This document shows positions 1 to 11,026 of a stretch of 64,000 nt of DNA, piece by piece. The DNA is from Cyathus striatus. Its lineage: Eukaryota > Basidiomycota > Agaricomycetes > Agaricales > Nidulariaceae. The position numbers were made by a program, and so were the translations under genes. The notes beneath the pieces were generated by a model that saw only the letters and a list, made by a program, of their open reading frames with translations, was not told the origin of the DNA and searched no databases. The DNA lies in the NCBI GenBank assembly GCA_025738555.1, contig JAOVFP010000002.1:4030001-4094000 (forward strand), given 5' to 3'. How positions within the stretch are numbered: position 1 is the stretch's first letter; each line of letters starts with the position of its first letter.

Positions 1-115
1 CGTGGGAGAGATAGGCAGGGCATGGGACGAGGGCTCCATTGAAGAGTCGCTGGCGGTGCTGGAGCCGCACTGGAGCAGGATCTTTGCACTCAAGATGAGA
101 CCGACGGGGCTGTGA
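1..115 (+). CDS. 3' end of an unidentified gene (partial)
   Basis: An open frame enters at the left edge (codons from position 2) and stops at TGA 113-115, giving about 37 residues that end in KMRPTGL. The stretch is charged and carries two tryptophans (RAWDEG and PHWSR). It is GC-rich compared with the spacer that follows, as expected for coding sequence in this genome. Nothing in so short a tail identifies a family, and the rest of the gene lies outside the window. Confidence 0.45.
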   Translation, partial: VGEIGRAWDEGSIEESLAVLEPHWSRIFALKMRPTGL

Positions 116-168
116 TGCCGAGCAGCCGAGGTGATGACAGAGTCCGGCTGGGTCATCGGGGTAGGAAT

Positions 169-187
169 TGTCACAGATTGTGTGACA
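169..187. repeat. Imperfect palindrome TGTCACA...TGTGACA
   Basis: A 19-nt near-palindrome sits between the stop of the first gene and the start of the glycosyltransferase gene. The outer bases TGTCACA and TGTGACA are inverted complements. Two closely similar palindromes lie at 12,164-12,180 and 12,214-12,232, so the motif recurs in the window. It could be a protein-binding dyad or the trace of a small repeat; the sequence does not decide. Confidence 0.45.
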
Positions 188-235
188 TGGAGTGAAGTGT
201 GTACATAGTAGTTTTGAAAGTGAAATTCAAAAGTT

Positions 236-313
236 TTACGTCTTTCCTTTTCCTTTTCCCGTTCCTTTTCATTCTCTTCCCTTGTCTTGCATCTCCTCTC
301 CTCTCTTTTCTTC
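236..313 (+). promoter_or_regulatory. Pyrimidine-rich core promoter/5' leader of the GT32 gene
   Basis: The last 80 bases before the ATG at 314 are almost pure CT tract (runs of TTCC and TCTTTTC). Such tracts are common just upstream of start codons in filamentous fungi. No TATA box is evident. Confidence 0.4.
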
Positions 314-1971
314 ATGAAGAGCCGCCGCGCACTTTACGTCTTTCTCTCCATCCTCGCCCTCTTCCTCCTTGGCACCGTCTTCGTCCTCTCCTCCGTCACA
401 TACTACCTCGCTATCGACCCCGCCGCTTATCTCTCCCAGCGAGAAGTCCCCATCCTCGACAACACCACTCGTTGGAATGCCTCCGATCACGGCCATGTCC
501 AGCACATTCCAAGGATTATCCACCAGACATGGAAGACCGAAGTCCTTCCTGACCGCTGGAAGAACATCTCCCAGGAGTGCCGCGACATGATGCCCGACTA
601 GTATGCTCTCCCTCACCACTCCTTTCTTATTTCTTATTTATTTTATTTTTGCTCTTTAGTGAATATATGCTATGGACAGACGAGGGCTCGCGTCAATTTA
701 TTGCAGAATACTATCCCTGGTTCCTCGATACCTTCGACGGATACAAGTTCAACATACAGCGTGCAGACGCCATCCGCTACTTTGTTCTCCACCACTATGG
801 CGGCATTTACATCGATCTCGACATAGGATGTCTCCGTCCTTTGGATCCTCTCCTGGTCTATCCCGTCATCCTTCCAAAGACGATTCCTGTCGGTATCTCT
901 AATGACCTCATCTTTTCCGCAAAGGGCCATCCCTTCATGGAGCAGACCATTCACAACCTCATCACATTCGATATCTCTTGGATTCTTCACTATCCCACTG
1001 TTATGTTCTCCACCGGTCCCATGTTCCTTTCTGCCCAGTATAGTATTTACTCCTCCTCCCATCCCAACAGCGCTACCACAGACATCCGTGTTTTGCCAAA
1101 GTCGCTCTACGGCAAAAACGCAAAGGAAGGCGAGGCTCCTGATTCCTTCTTTTCTCACTTCTACGGCAGCAGCTGGCATGCCGATGACGCAGCCTTTATC
1201 GGTTTCCTTGGCAAGTGGGGAAAAGCCCTTATGTGGGTTGGCCTTTTCGTCCTCATCGTTGGCATCGTCCGACTTCCCAAGCAACGCCGCAGTCTCAGAA
1301 GGATTGGTGGCTATGATGTCCTTATTCCCAGACTTTCTCGCTCTGGTCGATGGCATTTCCATTTAGGTGGTTCATCCTCTGGTTCATCCATTCCTTCCTC
1401 TCCTGAAGGAAGCGAACTCGGCTCTCCGATTAACACCGACGTTCCCATCCTTCATTTGCCTCTTGATGTTCAGCCCACTTCCCCAGTTCTTGAGTCATCG
1501 GATGGCTTCGCAGGTCGCATCCAGAGCCCCATTGTCGACGCTTTCCGCCGTGTCCGCAATCGTGTGTCCTCCGTAGCCGATCCCCGAGAAGAGCCACCAC
1601 GAACACCGATTCGATCCAGAAGGCAACGCCCCAGCAGAAGCTATCTCTTCTTTCTTCCCGCGATTTTTACTCAGTCGCAAGACATTGAACTCGATTCGTC
1701 ATCCTCAGTGCTGCCTCGCTCCAACCCGCCAACCCTTCCCCAATCCCTTTCCCGACCTCACTCACGTTCTTCCAACTACACCCTCGAAAAGCAGCGCTTG
1801 GAGGAGCATGATATTGAACGTGGCGATAGTGCAGAATTTTTGGGTGTACAAAGCGATAGTAGCACGCTTGTAGATCTTACGGAAGCTGGTCATCCTCCAT
1901 CACGACCTCAATCTAGGAGTTCATCTAGGGCAGGATCTTCCTCTCGCCCTCTCATGTCTTGGAATTCATGA
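314..1971 (+). CDS. GT32 glycosyltransferase, MIPC synthase catalytic subunit-like (SUR1/CSH1 family)
   Basis: Two exons, 314-600 and 660-1971, are joined across a 59-nt GT-AG intron and give 532 residues. Residues about 7-29 form an N-terminal membrane anchor. The glycosyltransferase DXD domain follows: IPRIIHQTWK near residue 67, then the DXD motif GGIYIDLDIG near 145-154, and further conserved blocks GISND, STGP and GSSWHADDA. A second hydrophobic segment lies at about 284-300, followed by a roughly 230-residue Ser/Pro-rich tail. This order matches yeast SUR1/CSH1, which transfer mannose to inositol phosphorylceramide in the Golgi lumen. The second membrane segment agrees with that family; the long tail is an extension. 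The start was chosen as the first ATG, which directly precedes the anchor. Another GT32 acceptor specificity is possible. Confidence 0.85.
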
Positions 1972-2346
1972 TGGAAATGAAGAGCATAATGGTATTTTGC
2001 TCTCTTCCCTGCATGGATACCCTATTGGATCAATAGATACCTCGTCTGTGTTTGCAGCATACCCTCGTTGGGTCATGTTCGACAGGCCTCGCCTTCCGCG
2101 GAAGATCGTCCTTAATATTCGTTATTTTCAATCTAGATACCGAACACTATTTATATTTTCCGGTCGTTTCTGTCACATTATAAAAGGGATGAGATAAAGT
2201 ATGCAAAGGAAAATGGACAACAAATGCGGACTCGGGTGTTTATTTTGCTCCATGCATTCCAGTGAATGTGGGGTGGCGGACTAATACCTTCTTTACTATC
2301 GATAATCTATTTCCAATGCTAAGGATACAAATATAATTAAATGCAG
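1972..2346. other. Convergent intergenic spacer
   Basis: This 375-bp spacer lies between the 3' ends of the GT32 gene (+) and the MFS gene (-). It is AT-rich towards the middle and fits two 3' untranslated regions. I see no RNA gene or repeat in it. Confidence 0.5.
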
Positions 2347-4169
2347 TTACGCTGATTGGGTAGCTGCTATTTTTCTCATATGCATAGATAAAGTCCACAT
2401 TGCAAGTGCCGACACAGCGTAGGTGATGGATGGTCCGAAAGTCCAATAAGACGCGCATGCTAAATATAAGTGAGGGTAATTGGAATTCAATCTTAACATT
2501 AACTCACCTAAGATAGGTCCAATGGCACGCCCAAGCTGCCCGGACGATCTGAATTGACCCAACGCCTTTCCTTTTGCCAATTCGGGGTGCTCCTCCGTAA
2601 TCTTTCCCGTCACTTTATCGATGACACCTTCATCACATTGTAATGATGCAAACGCCGTAAGTGCATTCACAACTGTGGCACTAGTGAATGCCATACACAC
2701 AGCTGCGCCCTGCAGTAATCGCATTACAACTGTGGGACTCTGGTCCACAAATGAGGGAAGTAAGGCAAGGAGAACAAGTGCGACAGCACAGCTAGAGACA
2801 CCTCTCCTTGCCATTGCACCCTCACCAACTTTCGAAAGCGATCGACGAACGTAGCCGCCCTGTAATAAGGCACTAATAATTCCGATAGATCCAATTAGTT
2901 TCCCATTCTGAGTATTGCTCCAATCCAGAACTGTTTACACATCATCAGCATGTCTGCAAAAACTAAATTTATACGACACCCACGATCAAATGTAAGGAAT
3001 GTAAGGGTGAATTCCACTCCTGAGAAAACACCTAAGAATAAAAAGTGAAGCTTGCGTAAAGCCGAAAGTAACTCTATGCGACGCTCTACACTTTGTTTCT
3101 TGACAGATTTTGCGGCGCCATTGGCTTGTTGTCCATTACCGTTGGTAGTATTATGACCATTCGTAGAGACATTAGCAATGTCATCATCTACGTTAACCAT
3201 AGGTTTGCCAGTCCCGCGAGTTTCGGGAAGGGCATAAATAAGAAAGACAGTTTCTGCAACCAGTAAAACGAAGGTCACAAAAGCTGGGGCTGCATAGACG
3301 TTTAGCCCAAATCCCCAGTTGCTGAGAGAGGATGGAAGAGGACGAGAGGCGAAGTAGGCACCAATGGGCGGCCCAATGCAAAAGCATATCGCGAAGGCAA
3401 TTCCGACGTGAGCCAAAGCTTTCGACCGATTCTGAGGTGTGGTTATGTCAGATAATATGGCACTGCGATGATTCTGTCATGATGGGACTTGCAAATCGAT
3501 ATCGGAGTAAACGTACATTGCAAGTTGTACATTGCCTTCGCTGAGACCGCCAATAACTCGAGATAGCAAATACGAAGCGAAAGTTGTTGATTGAATCCAT
3601 CTAGAATAGCGTTAGTATGAGCGCAGGAATCAAAATCTACTGAATTCCTACACGACGGCAGAGAGGATATTTCCAATCATTGTCAATAGTAGGATGCGCC
3701 TCCGTCCATAACGGTCGGATAACGATCCAATCTTCGGGGAGACCAAGAATTGGAGTGTCCTAAATTTCAGTTGAAGTTAGGCTATGGACGCGCCTGGAAT
3801 CGTTTGGAAGACGCTTACGAGAATGCTGAACCCATTAGTCCGCCTGGACATATGCGTTACTGGGCTTTAGACACGATATATAATGAAGCTAGCTACCTAA
3901 AAGCACCACATCCCATCTCTGCGAATGTACACCAGGTTTATAGAACAAGCCCCGTATAGTAGACACAATCTGAAGGGTGCGTGACAAGAATCCATTGGGA
4001 TCTTGGCTCTCGCGCTATTCCGACCTTCAGTCGAGAGAAACGAAAGAATATCAGCACCACGCACCAGTGTGTACCACTCTATAAGCCTCGGAAATAATGG
4101 CAGCGGGATAGTAAATGCAAATAGATCCAACACGAGGGAGAGAAAGACCACCGTCTCAACTTTCACCAT
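2347..4169 (-). CDS. Major facilitator superfamily transporter (MFSD10/TetA-like)
   Basis: A multi-exon minus-strand gene starts at ATG 4169 with a typical first membrane helix (VVFLSLVLDLFAFTIPLPLFP). The cytoplasmic loop 2-3 carries the MFS signature with LSDRYGRRR around 3,700-3,730. The helices of the first half continue through AHVGIAFAICFCIGPPIGA. A hydrophilic Asn/Gly-rich central loop of about 60 residues follows (region 3,080-3,220), then the second six-helix half, ending with SMHMRKIAATQSA. The last intron (about 2,461-2,510) is a multiple of three but has clear GTGAGT and TTTAG ends. The proteins it most resembles are MFSD10 (TETRAN) and bacterial tetracycline-type exporters, implying proton-coupled efflux of small organic molecules. 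The substrate cannot be told from sequence. Confidence 0.75.
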
Positions 4170-4648
4170 TTTTCAGAAAGAGGATAGTGGTCGCAGCGAG
4201 CGGCGAAGTGGAACTTAAGAAGTGAAAGCTGAAGCTTTGAGAATGAGAAGTTCTGGTAGGTTGTTTATTTGAAAGATTACATGCAAAGTAAAAGGCTGTG
4301 GGACAGAGTGGATGGTAAGATGGAGATCACAATCCGCTCGCCGGCCAAAAATTGTTGCCACGTACGAAGGACCAAACTGAGATCCCAATCAGAAATATGC
4401 CGTCGGGGAATGTCTTACAAAACAAAGTATGTGAGATGTAAACCACAGTGTGCTCGTACTGAAAACCGCGGCAGTGAGAACAGTGCAAGCCGGATGTCCT
4501 ACCGGCAATAGTTGGACAAAATGATACCCATACACTGTCCGGATTGTGGATAAAAGCCGATGTAGTTACATTTCCATACGATTAATTTTAGAATACGACT
4601 GTCTTCGACCCTGCCTCCCACACTCAATATCTACCCCTTAGCCTTCAA
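4170..4648. other. Intergenic region: MFS promoter and PUS7 3' end
   Basis: This 479-bp spacer lies between two minus-strand genes. It must hold the promoter of the MFS gene and the 3' untranslated region of PUS7. Short open frames occur but show no coding character. No recognisable motif was found. Confidence 0.4.
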
Positions 4649-7630
4649 TCAAGAAGCATTTCTATCCATTCCCTCCGCCACGTTCGTGTCCTGTCCCCGA
4701 TATTTTTGGTCCTCAGCATTGGCCGTGAGACTCGTCTGAAAGTGTGAACTTGTGTCTGTCTTCGTTATCTCACGGAGGGCCATTGTCGCATAAGCTGCTG
4801 TTCCCAATGTTAACTGAATCTGGAGAGCCATAAACTTTCCATCTTCTACTATAGCGGGAGGGTCAAATCCAAGCAATTTATCTTCGTCAGACTGAGCGAG
4901 CGAAACGTCAGGGTCTGTGTAGTGAAGAACAGACCACGTCAGTTCCTTAGGGAGGTGGAGAATGGCTCGGTATGAGCCGTTCAGCGTGTAATCCCTAGAG
5001 ACATTAATTAGGATAAAGAGAGCTCTCAGAGCCTTGACGGCATACCTTTGCTTTCTCACGAAGTTGTCAGGATCCAGTCCATCCATCCTCAGGAACTCCC
5101 GGTAACGCTCACCCAGTTTTCCTCCCGGGTACGCGACATCGGTACCGGGAAGTGGCATAATAACGTCGAAGATTGTGTACTTGTCAATATCATCTTCCGT
5201 GAGTGTTTTGACGCGGGGGGCGACATAAGGTTTGCGCGACTTTCTCCGCGAGCTTGTATTCTCTAATGCTGTGATTAACATATTATTTGTTTCGATATTC
5301 ATTTAGCACAATACCTTGTTCTTCTAAATCAACCTTTCTCTCGGCCGCATTATCATCCACGTCTACGTCCATGTCTTGTGAAATTTCAACTGGGATTTCG
5401 AAGACAAGATCACCAACGACAGGTCTGTCCGCTCCGTATGTCCAAATACGTTCAGAGACGATGGCATTCCACACGTAGGACTGATAAGCATGAATATACA
5501 TAAGTCGTAAATTTCTGGGTATCTATACAAAATTGGCTTTTCAGCATTAAGCAGCTATCGTGAAGGACAAAACTAACCGTGGAGAGTGCTCCCATAGCAT
5601 TTCGGGTATCGCCACCTTGTTTCTTATAGCTTTCTAAAATACAGCGTTCCGCAACGACGCGTCGAGGCATTAGCTCAAGTGCTTTATCAATATTGCCATC
5701 GATCAGCCAAGCCTCGCGAGCGGCAACAACATCCGGATGTTCTCCGTGACGTGTTTGTAAAATCAAGGAAACAGCCTTTTGCCAGTTAGACTGTAACAGA
5801 GCCAGACCGATTGAATGCGTTGGGACCGAAGCCGTTCCGAAACGCTGCATTCCTATTATGATACTTAGAGCTATTGTAATGACATATACTTTTCAAGGCG
5901 TACCGTAATAGTTAATGAAACCTTTATTCTTGATTGTATTCATGGCTTCGTCGAGGGTTTGCATTGAATCGACTTCCACATTGCTGCATATGATGGTTTA
6001 CCAGTTAGCTTTCAGATCGAGAACTGGATAGTTTCTTACCGAAGAGTAATAACGAAAGCATTCCCTTTTAACATTCCAAGCTCCAAGCTCGCTTTACGGT
6101 AATTGAAATCAGCAATTCTAACACCCCTTTCGCCCCGCTGCCTTACTGCCTCTTCTTCTGTTCTTCTGCCACCGATATTGTTAGCAAGCTTCCAGACATC
6201 TTCAACGGTTTTATTGTTACGCTTCAACGAGACACGTTGGACAGTGACGCCGCGTTTGTCCTTAGTACCGGCGACAGATAGATCTTTTACGTTGACACGC
6301 AACAGGCGGGAGAGATGACCTAATGCATCTTGGGTATCCCTATTCGTTTTTTGAAGACTGAAGTGAATGTAAGGAGGGTATGTGCCTCGCGGAGCACACT
6401 CGCCGCGACCCCCTTCAAATCATGTCAGCATAAGTCACAATTAGTAAACGCCTGTAGCACATACCTCCGTTCGATCCACGCCCACCGCGGCCTCCTCCAC
6501 GACCTCCTCCACGCCTCGCCCATTTTATGACAATGCGAGCGCCATCGTCCCCTGCAGAAGCCGACGAATCGGTCTCTGTGTCAAGTTTTCCCTTGAAAAG
6601 CTCGCGAATTATTTTATGGAACGCAGTTCTTGTATCTTTTGAGTCGATGGGCTGCATAAAGAAGTTACCGATTTGATGGAAACACTGCACGGCATAACGA
6701 AAAACTAACCTTAGACATGACTTTTCTTTCATCCTGTCTTCCTGAACGACCACCTCGACCACCTCTTCCTCCTCGGCGTCCTCTTTCACCACGATCCCTG
6801 GACTTATCTTCTTTGTCTTTATCTGCAGAATCATTTACAGGTTCTGTGGGAAGGGAAGGCTCGCCCTCCACTGCCAATTTGACAGTACGACCGCCCCATC
6901 CACTGTCACTGATGCGGGGAGGCTCAGGACCTTCAAGATACATCTGTTTAACCTGAGCAATAGCATCCCCAGAAAGGAAAGGCGCCAGGTCACTGTCGAA
7001 ATGTGTTGGCCAAGGATCTTGTGAAGTATTTCTTGCAGGTTTAGAGCTCTCAGTCGAGGGCTCTGATATCACTTCACTTGTGATGATATTTTCGGCTGCA
7101 GCATCTCCATTATCGGCGGACATATCCTGAATGGCATCTGACTGATTGCTGTCTTCAGTTGGGGTCCCTGTTGCAACATCCTGTTCAATGGCTTCAGTAG
7201 TACCCTTTTTGGATGATTGTGGTTTCCCAATGTCTTTAAGATGAATGATACGACTATCTTGGTCTACTTCAAAGACTAAAAAGTCAGTAAACCTCAAAAG
7301 AAGACAGATTAATGAGGGGAAAACACAAAGCACGACAATGACTTACCTTTGCTTTATAATGCCATGTATTTTTGCGTCTCCACGACCAATGTACTCTGAG
7401 ATACCAACATCGGTCTCCATGAAGTTGAGTGGACCATCCTTTTTCTGTTCGGGAAGAGGAATACCGAGTAGAGCATGGCTTGGTGGCAGAACATGATCGT
7501 GGGTAGTCGCGGTGGACTCAGTAGACTCGGAGGAAGGCTCCGGTGCAGAAAAGTCTGTTTTTGTCCGCTTGGAATATCTTTCGACGTCTTCGTCGTCTTG
7601 TTCACGTTCGTGGACGATGGTGGAGGACAT
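4649..7630 (-). CDS. PUS7: tRNA/mRNA pseudouridine synthase, TruD/PUS7 family
   Basis: A minus-strand gene with several short introns starts at ATG 7630 ([10 protein letters not shown]) and ends at 4649. After an acidic N-terminus comes the PUS7 entry motif DVGISEYIG and the block FLVFEVD. The catalytic-loop motif [13 protein letters not shown], which carries the essential aspartate, lies at about 6,230-6,275. It is followed by GFINYYGMQRFG, the large TRUD domain, and [15 protein letters not shown]7 converts uridine to pseudouridine at position 35 of certain tRNAs, in U2 snRNA and in mRNAs. Two glycine/arginine-rich stretches (about 6,730-6,785 and 6,460-6,530) interrupt the region between the N-terminal motifs and the catalytic loop; yeast PUS7 has nothing like them. 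The gene is divergent from URA3. Confidence 0.92.
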
Positions 7631-7762
7631 GTCTGGATAATTTTGGATTTATTTGATTCTGCCAGTTTTATGTTAAGATATCCGCCTTGCTATCCCCGCT
7701 ATCACCGAGACCATTTGCTGCTTATCTTATCTATGGATTACTCATAATACCTGTTTAAAACA
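7631..7762. promoter_or_regulatory. Divergent PUS7-URA3 promoter
   Basis: Only 132 bp separate the two start codons, so both promoters and both leaders are packed here. A pyrimidine-rich stretch lies towards URA3. I recognise no specific activator site. Confidence 0.55.
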
Positions 7763-8698
7763 ATGTCTTCTCAACGCCTCACGTACGCCCAGCGTGCATC
7801 TCGCCACGAGAACCCAGCCGCAAAGGCACTCCTAGATACAATCGAGCGCAAAAAATCAAATCTCGCTGTCAGCGTCGATGTCACGAAGTCTGCCGACTTC
7901 CTTACAGTTGTCGATGCAGTTGGGCCTTATGTCTGTCTTGTCAAGGTGAGAGTCGCGGCGCCATCCTTATACACATGTTCATTCTTTCTTGAGACCCACG
8001 TCGACATAATCGAGGACTTTGAGGATTCTCTCATTGACCGCCTTCAACAACTAAGCAAGAAACACGATTTTCTCATCTTCGAAGATCGAAAGTTTGCCGA
8101 CATTGGTGAACCCTTTGCTCGCGCTCTTACCCCTCTCCACACTTATTAGTTACTTCACTCAGGAAATACTGTCGCATTGCAATATTCAAGCGGTGTTCAT
8201 AAAATTGCAAGTTGGTCACACATCACCAATGCACATCCTGTTCCCGGTCCCTCTGTTATAACTGGCCTATCATCTGTTGGACTCCCGCTTGGACGCGGCT
8301 TGTTGCTCCTTGCAGAAATGAGCACAAAGGGCTCCCTTGCAACTGGTGTATATACAGACGAGGCAGTACGCATGGCGCGTGCACATCGCGATTTCGTCAT
8401 CGGCTTCATCGCACAACGTCGTATGAACGGTGTCGCCGCAGAGCCAGGGCAAGATATATTCGAAGAAGACTTCTTGGTATTAACACCTGGTGTTGGACTC
8501 GAATCTAAAGGCGATGGAATGGGTCAGCAATATAGGACGCCCCGTCAAGTAATCCTTGAGGCTGGTTGCGACGTTATCATCGTTGGTCGCGGTATTTACG
8601 GTCAAGATTTACAATCGGGTACTATTGCAGCAAGGGCAGAACGATATATGGCGGAGGGCTGGGCTGCCTATCAAGAACATCTAGCTACTACGCAATAA
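7763..8698 (+). CDS. URA3: Orotidine 5'-phosphate decarboxylase
   Basis: Exons 7763-7945, 7994-8105 and 8163-8698 join in frame to give 276 residues, the usual length for fungal URA3. The enzyme decarboxylates OMP to UMP, the last step of de novo pyrimidine synthesis in the cytosol. The signature [11 protein letters not shown] (about residues 89-99) contains the catalytic lysine/aspartate network and is completed only after the second intron is removed. Other family blocks are present: LAVSVDVT, the HVDI strand, [22 protein letters not shown] and the phosphate-binding [10 protein letters not shown]. No lesion is seen. The start is the only ATG in frame, and [12 protein letters not shown] is a normal basidiomycete N-terminus. 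Confidence 0.97.
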
Positions 8699-8923
8699 AA
8701 TATAGTCCACAACACTATAAAAAGCTAGAATTGTATGGTATTGTGCTAATAACATAAAGCAAGTTCCACACCTAAATTATTCGTACAGTATGATTACACG
8801 AGCTGAACATTCATCGAAAATCTTTTTTTGAACCAAGCGGCGGCACAGTCATATGCTCATCCACAGTCACACTAGAGTCATTCACACCTAACACCTTCAA
8901 ATTGGAATCCTGAGCAGCCTTTT

Positions 8924-11026
8924 CTAAGTACCCATTCTTTGGTGGAGCTGAAGTTGCAGAATCGGGGCATGCCTAAGCTCATTGTTAATGGGACTTTGCG
9001 TTGCAAGGGCAGCTCGTAACCGCTCCCGAACTTCTTCAACCCTCTTTGTTCTTTCACCACCTCTCCATATCAGTATGGCGGAGAAAATACCGCATAAAAA
9101 GCTTGCAGGTATGAGAGTGCCAGTACTCCAAGCAGGCCGTTCAAATCTTGATGTGTAATTGGTCAGTGCATTTATATATCTCTTAATCAGTACGAACCTA
9201 TTCAGTCCCCACATCGTTCCACATAGTATCACCTACACAAAAGTTAGCTAGAAATGATGCAGAATGACGCGTGACTTTACTTGAAATACCGAGTTCCCAT
9301 CATTCAGGAAGCATATTGCCAACGCCATACTGAAAATAGAAGGAATAAGGAACAAAAATGCTATCAACACACATGGACCATACTTAATGGGAAAAGCCTA
9401 AAAGAAACATAAGTTGGGAGAAGCTACTATGAAGGAAGCAGTGGATGTACCCGATGTGTTTCAGTTCCGTGAGCTCGATACCATGTTTGATGGTGTTGAA
9501 ATTTCACCTGTTCTAAAAAGAGATCATGTTTGATCAACCAACCTACGGCAGAAACTCACTTACGTCTGTGAAGATCATCTTGTTCGTCTTTGGTAAGAAC
9601 ATGGACATAGTTGGGATCGTAAACCGGGTCAGGCAAGTCGTCAACATCAAATAATTGAGGAAGTCCAGCTTTTTGGCGAAGTTTTATGGTTTTTCGTTTA
9701 TAGTGCCATATCTTGTAAATACCTGCCCGAAAATTTAGCCATTTGATTCCGTAAAACATCTAAGGATATATGTACGATAGGTATCCAAGGTTCGTGAGGG
9801 AATAAGTCCAACGCCGGTTACTGTGAATAAACCTGATGATAGCCATTTAAAGAGCTTCTAGTGATGAGGGTATATGTAAATACCATTTTCAATTTGTGAA
9901 GACACTTCGATCCAGAAACCTTGGGTGTTGGAATTATGAAAGTTGATAATTTTGACAAGGAAAATGACAATAGCAGCACCCCAGAAAACTACGGATTAAG
10001 ATATTCGGAATAATATCTAGGACGATAGATGGAATTGGCTCACCAACTAAGAACCCATAAATCCCAGCAACAATCTATTACAAGTTTAGCCTCATGTAAG
10101 ATTGGTGATCAGCTAGACATACACCCATAGCTACCAGCTCAGGAGTGAGTTTACATTGTTAAATAAGAAAAATTGATCTACACACGAGTTTTCAGAAATG
10201 CCCATACTCCCATCAACGTTCGTCTCCACTTGGATGGGCGCTTCAATACGTCATCCACATGACGATCCAATGAGTCCTCAAATTCTTCAGGGGAAGTTTC
10301 TTTATCGACAACAGCACGAGTGGGTGATGATAAAATGACTATAGGCTTTCTGGAGTACCAGGACGAGGGCGGACTTGAATGCTTATTAGTATCACAATTA
10401 TGAAATAAGCCGGAATGATGTCACATCAGTATAGAGTTGGCAGCATTTGTTAAACTTGTGATGGCACCGATATGGGGGTCTAGTTAAATAGACTGGTGAG
10501 AGAAGTAATAGAAATATCGTCAATACCTACCAATCACATCCAGGTGTTCTACAATATCATCATGGTGATGGTCATCTGGCTCCAGTAGCCTAGGATGTTG
10601 CGAGTCGCTCGGGGTCTGCGGAAGACTCAAGTTACTTTCGATCCGTCCAGGCTGCAGGTGTGATGGGACAAGGATATCAGCTTGACTTCCTTCAATAGTA
10701 ACCATGAGATCTTGGGGCGGCGGATGGGCGGACATTGCATCGATTGAAGGCGCGTGGTCTAGGAGAGCACGACTACTCCGATAGGAACTTTGCATGCAGT
10801 GCGCATGTATTCTGCTTGCCGTCGTATTTGCACGGGGTCTGCCAACTGGGACCTGAGAGTTGAAGTCCTGCTCTTCATTTGTGCGCAAGGTAGGTAGAGA
10901 AGGTCGTGTTCTTGGTGTGGTGGACTGAACGGCAGGCTGATAAAATATACTGGCTAGCGAGCGGGGCCGATTTTCCCCTTCGTCGCCGAGGCTAGCATAT
11001 GATCCTCTAACTCTGATTGAAGGCAT
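8924..11026 (-). CDS. Fungal integral membrane protein resembling DUF2985
   Basis: A minus-strand gene with many short exons starts at ATG 11026 (MPSIRVRGSYASLGDEGE) and stops at 8924. An N-terminal Ser/Pro/His-rich cytosolic region of about 165 residues is followed by DSLDRHVDDVLKRPSKWRR, then short membrane exons (VAGIYGFLVG; FWGAAIVIFLVKI). Next come the blocks NTQGFWIEVSSQI and GLFTVTGVGLIPSRTLDTYR, the soluble block YKIWHYKRKT, and FDVDDLPDPVYDP. Two C-terminal helices follow (LIAFLFLIPSIFSMALAICFL and TGTLIPASFLCGIFSAILIW). The order of IEVSSQI...TGVGLIP...IWHYK...WGLNRF recalls the fungal DUF2985 family, which has no known function. The intron inside GLNRFERPAW (about 9,146-9,195) is clear. 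Assignment is from memory of the family; membrane topology is firm. Confidence 0.6.
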
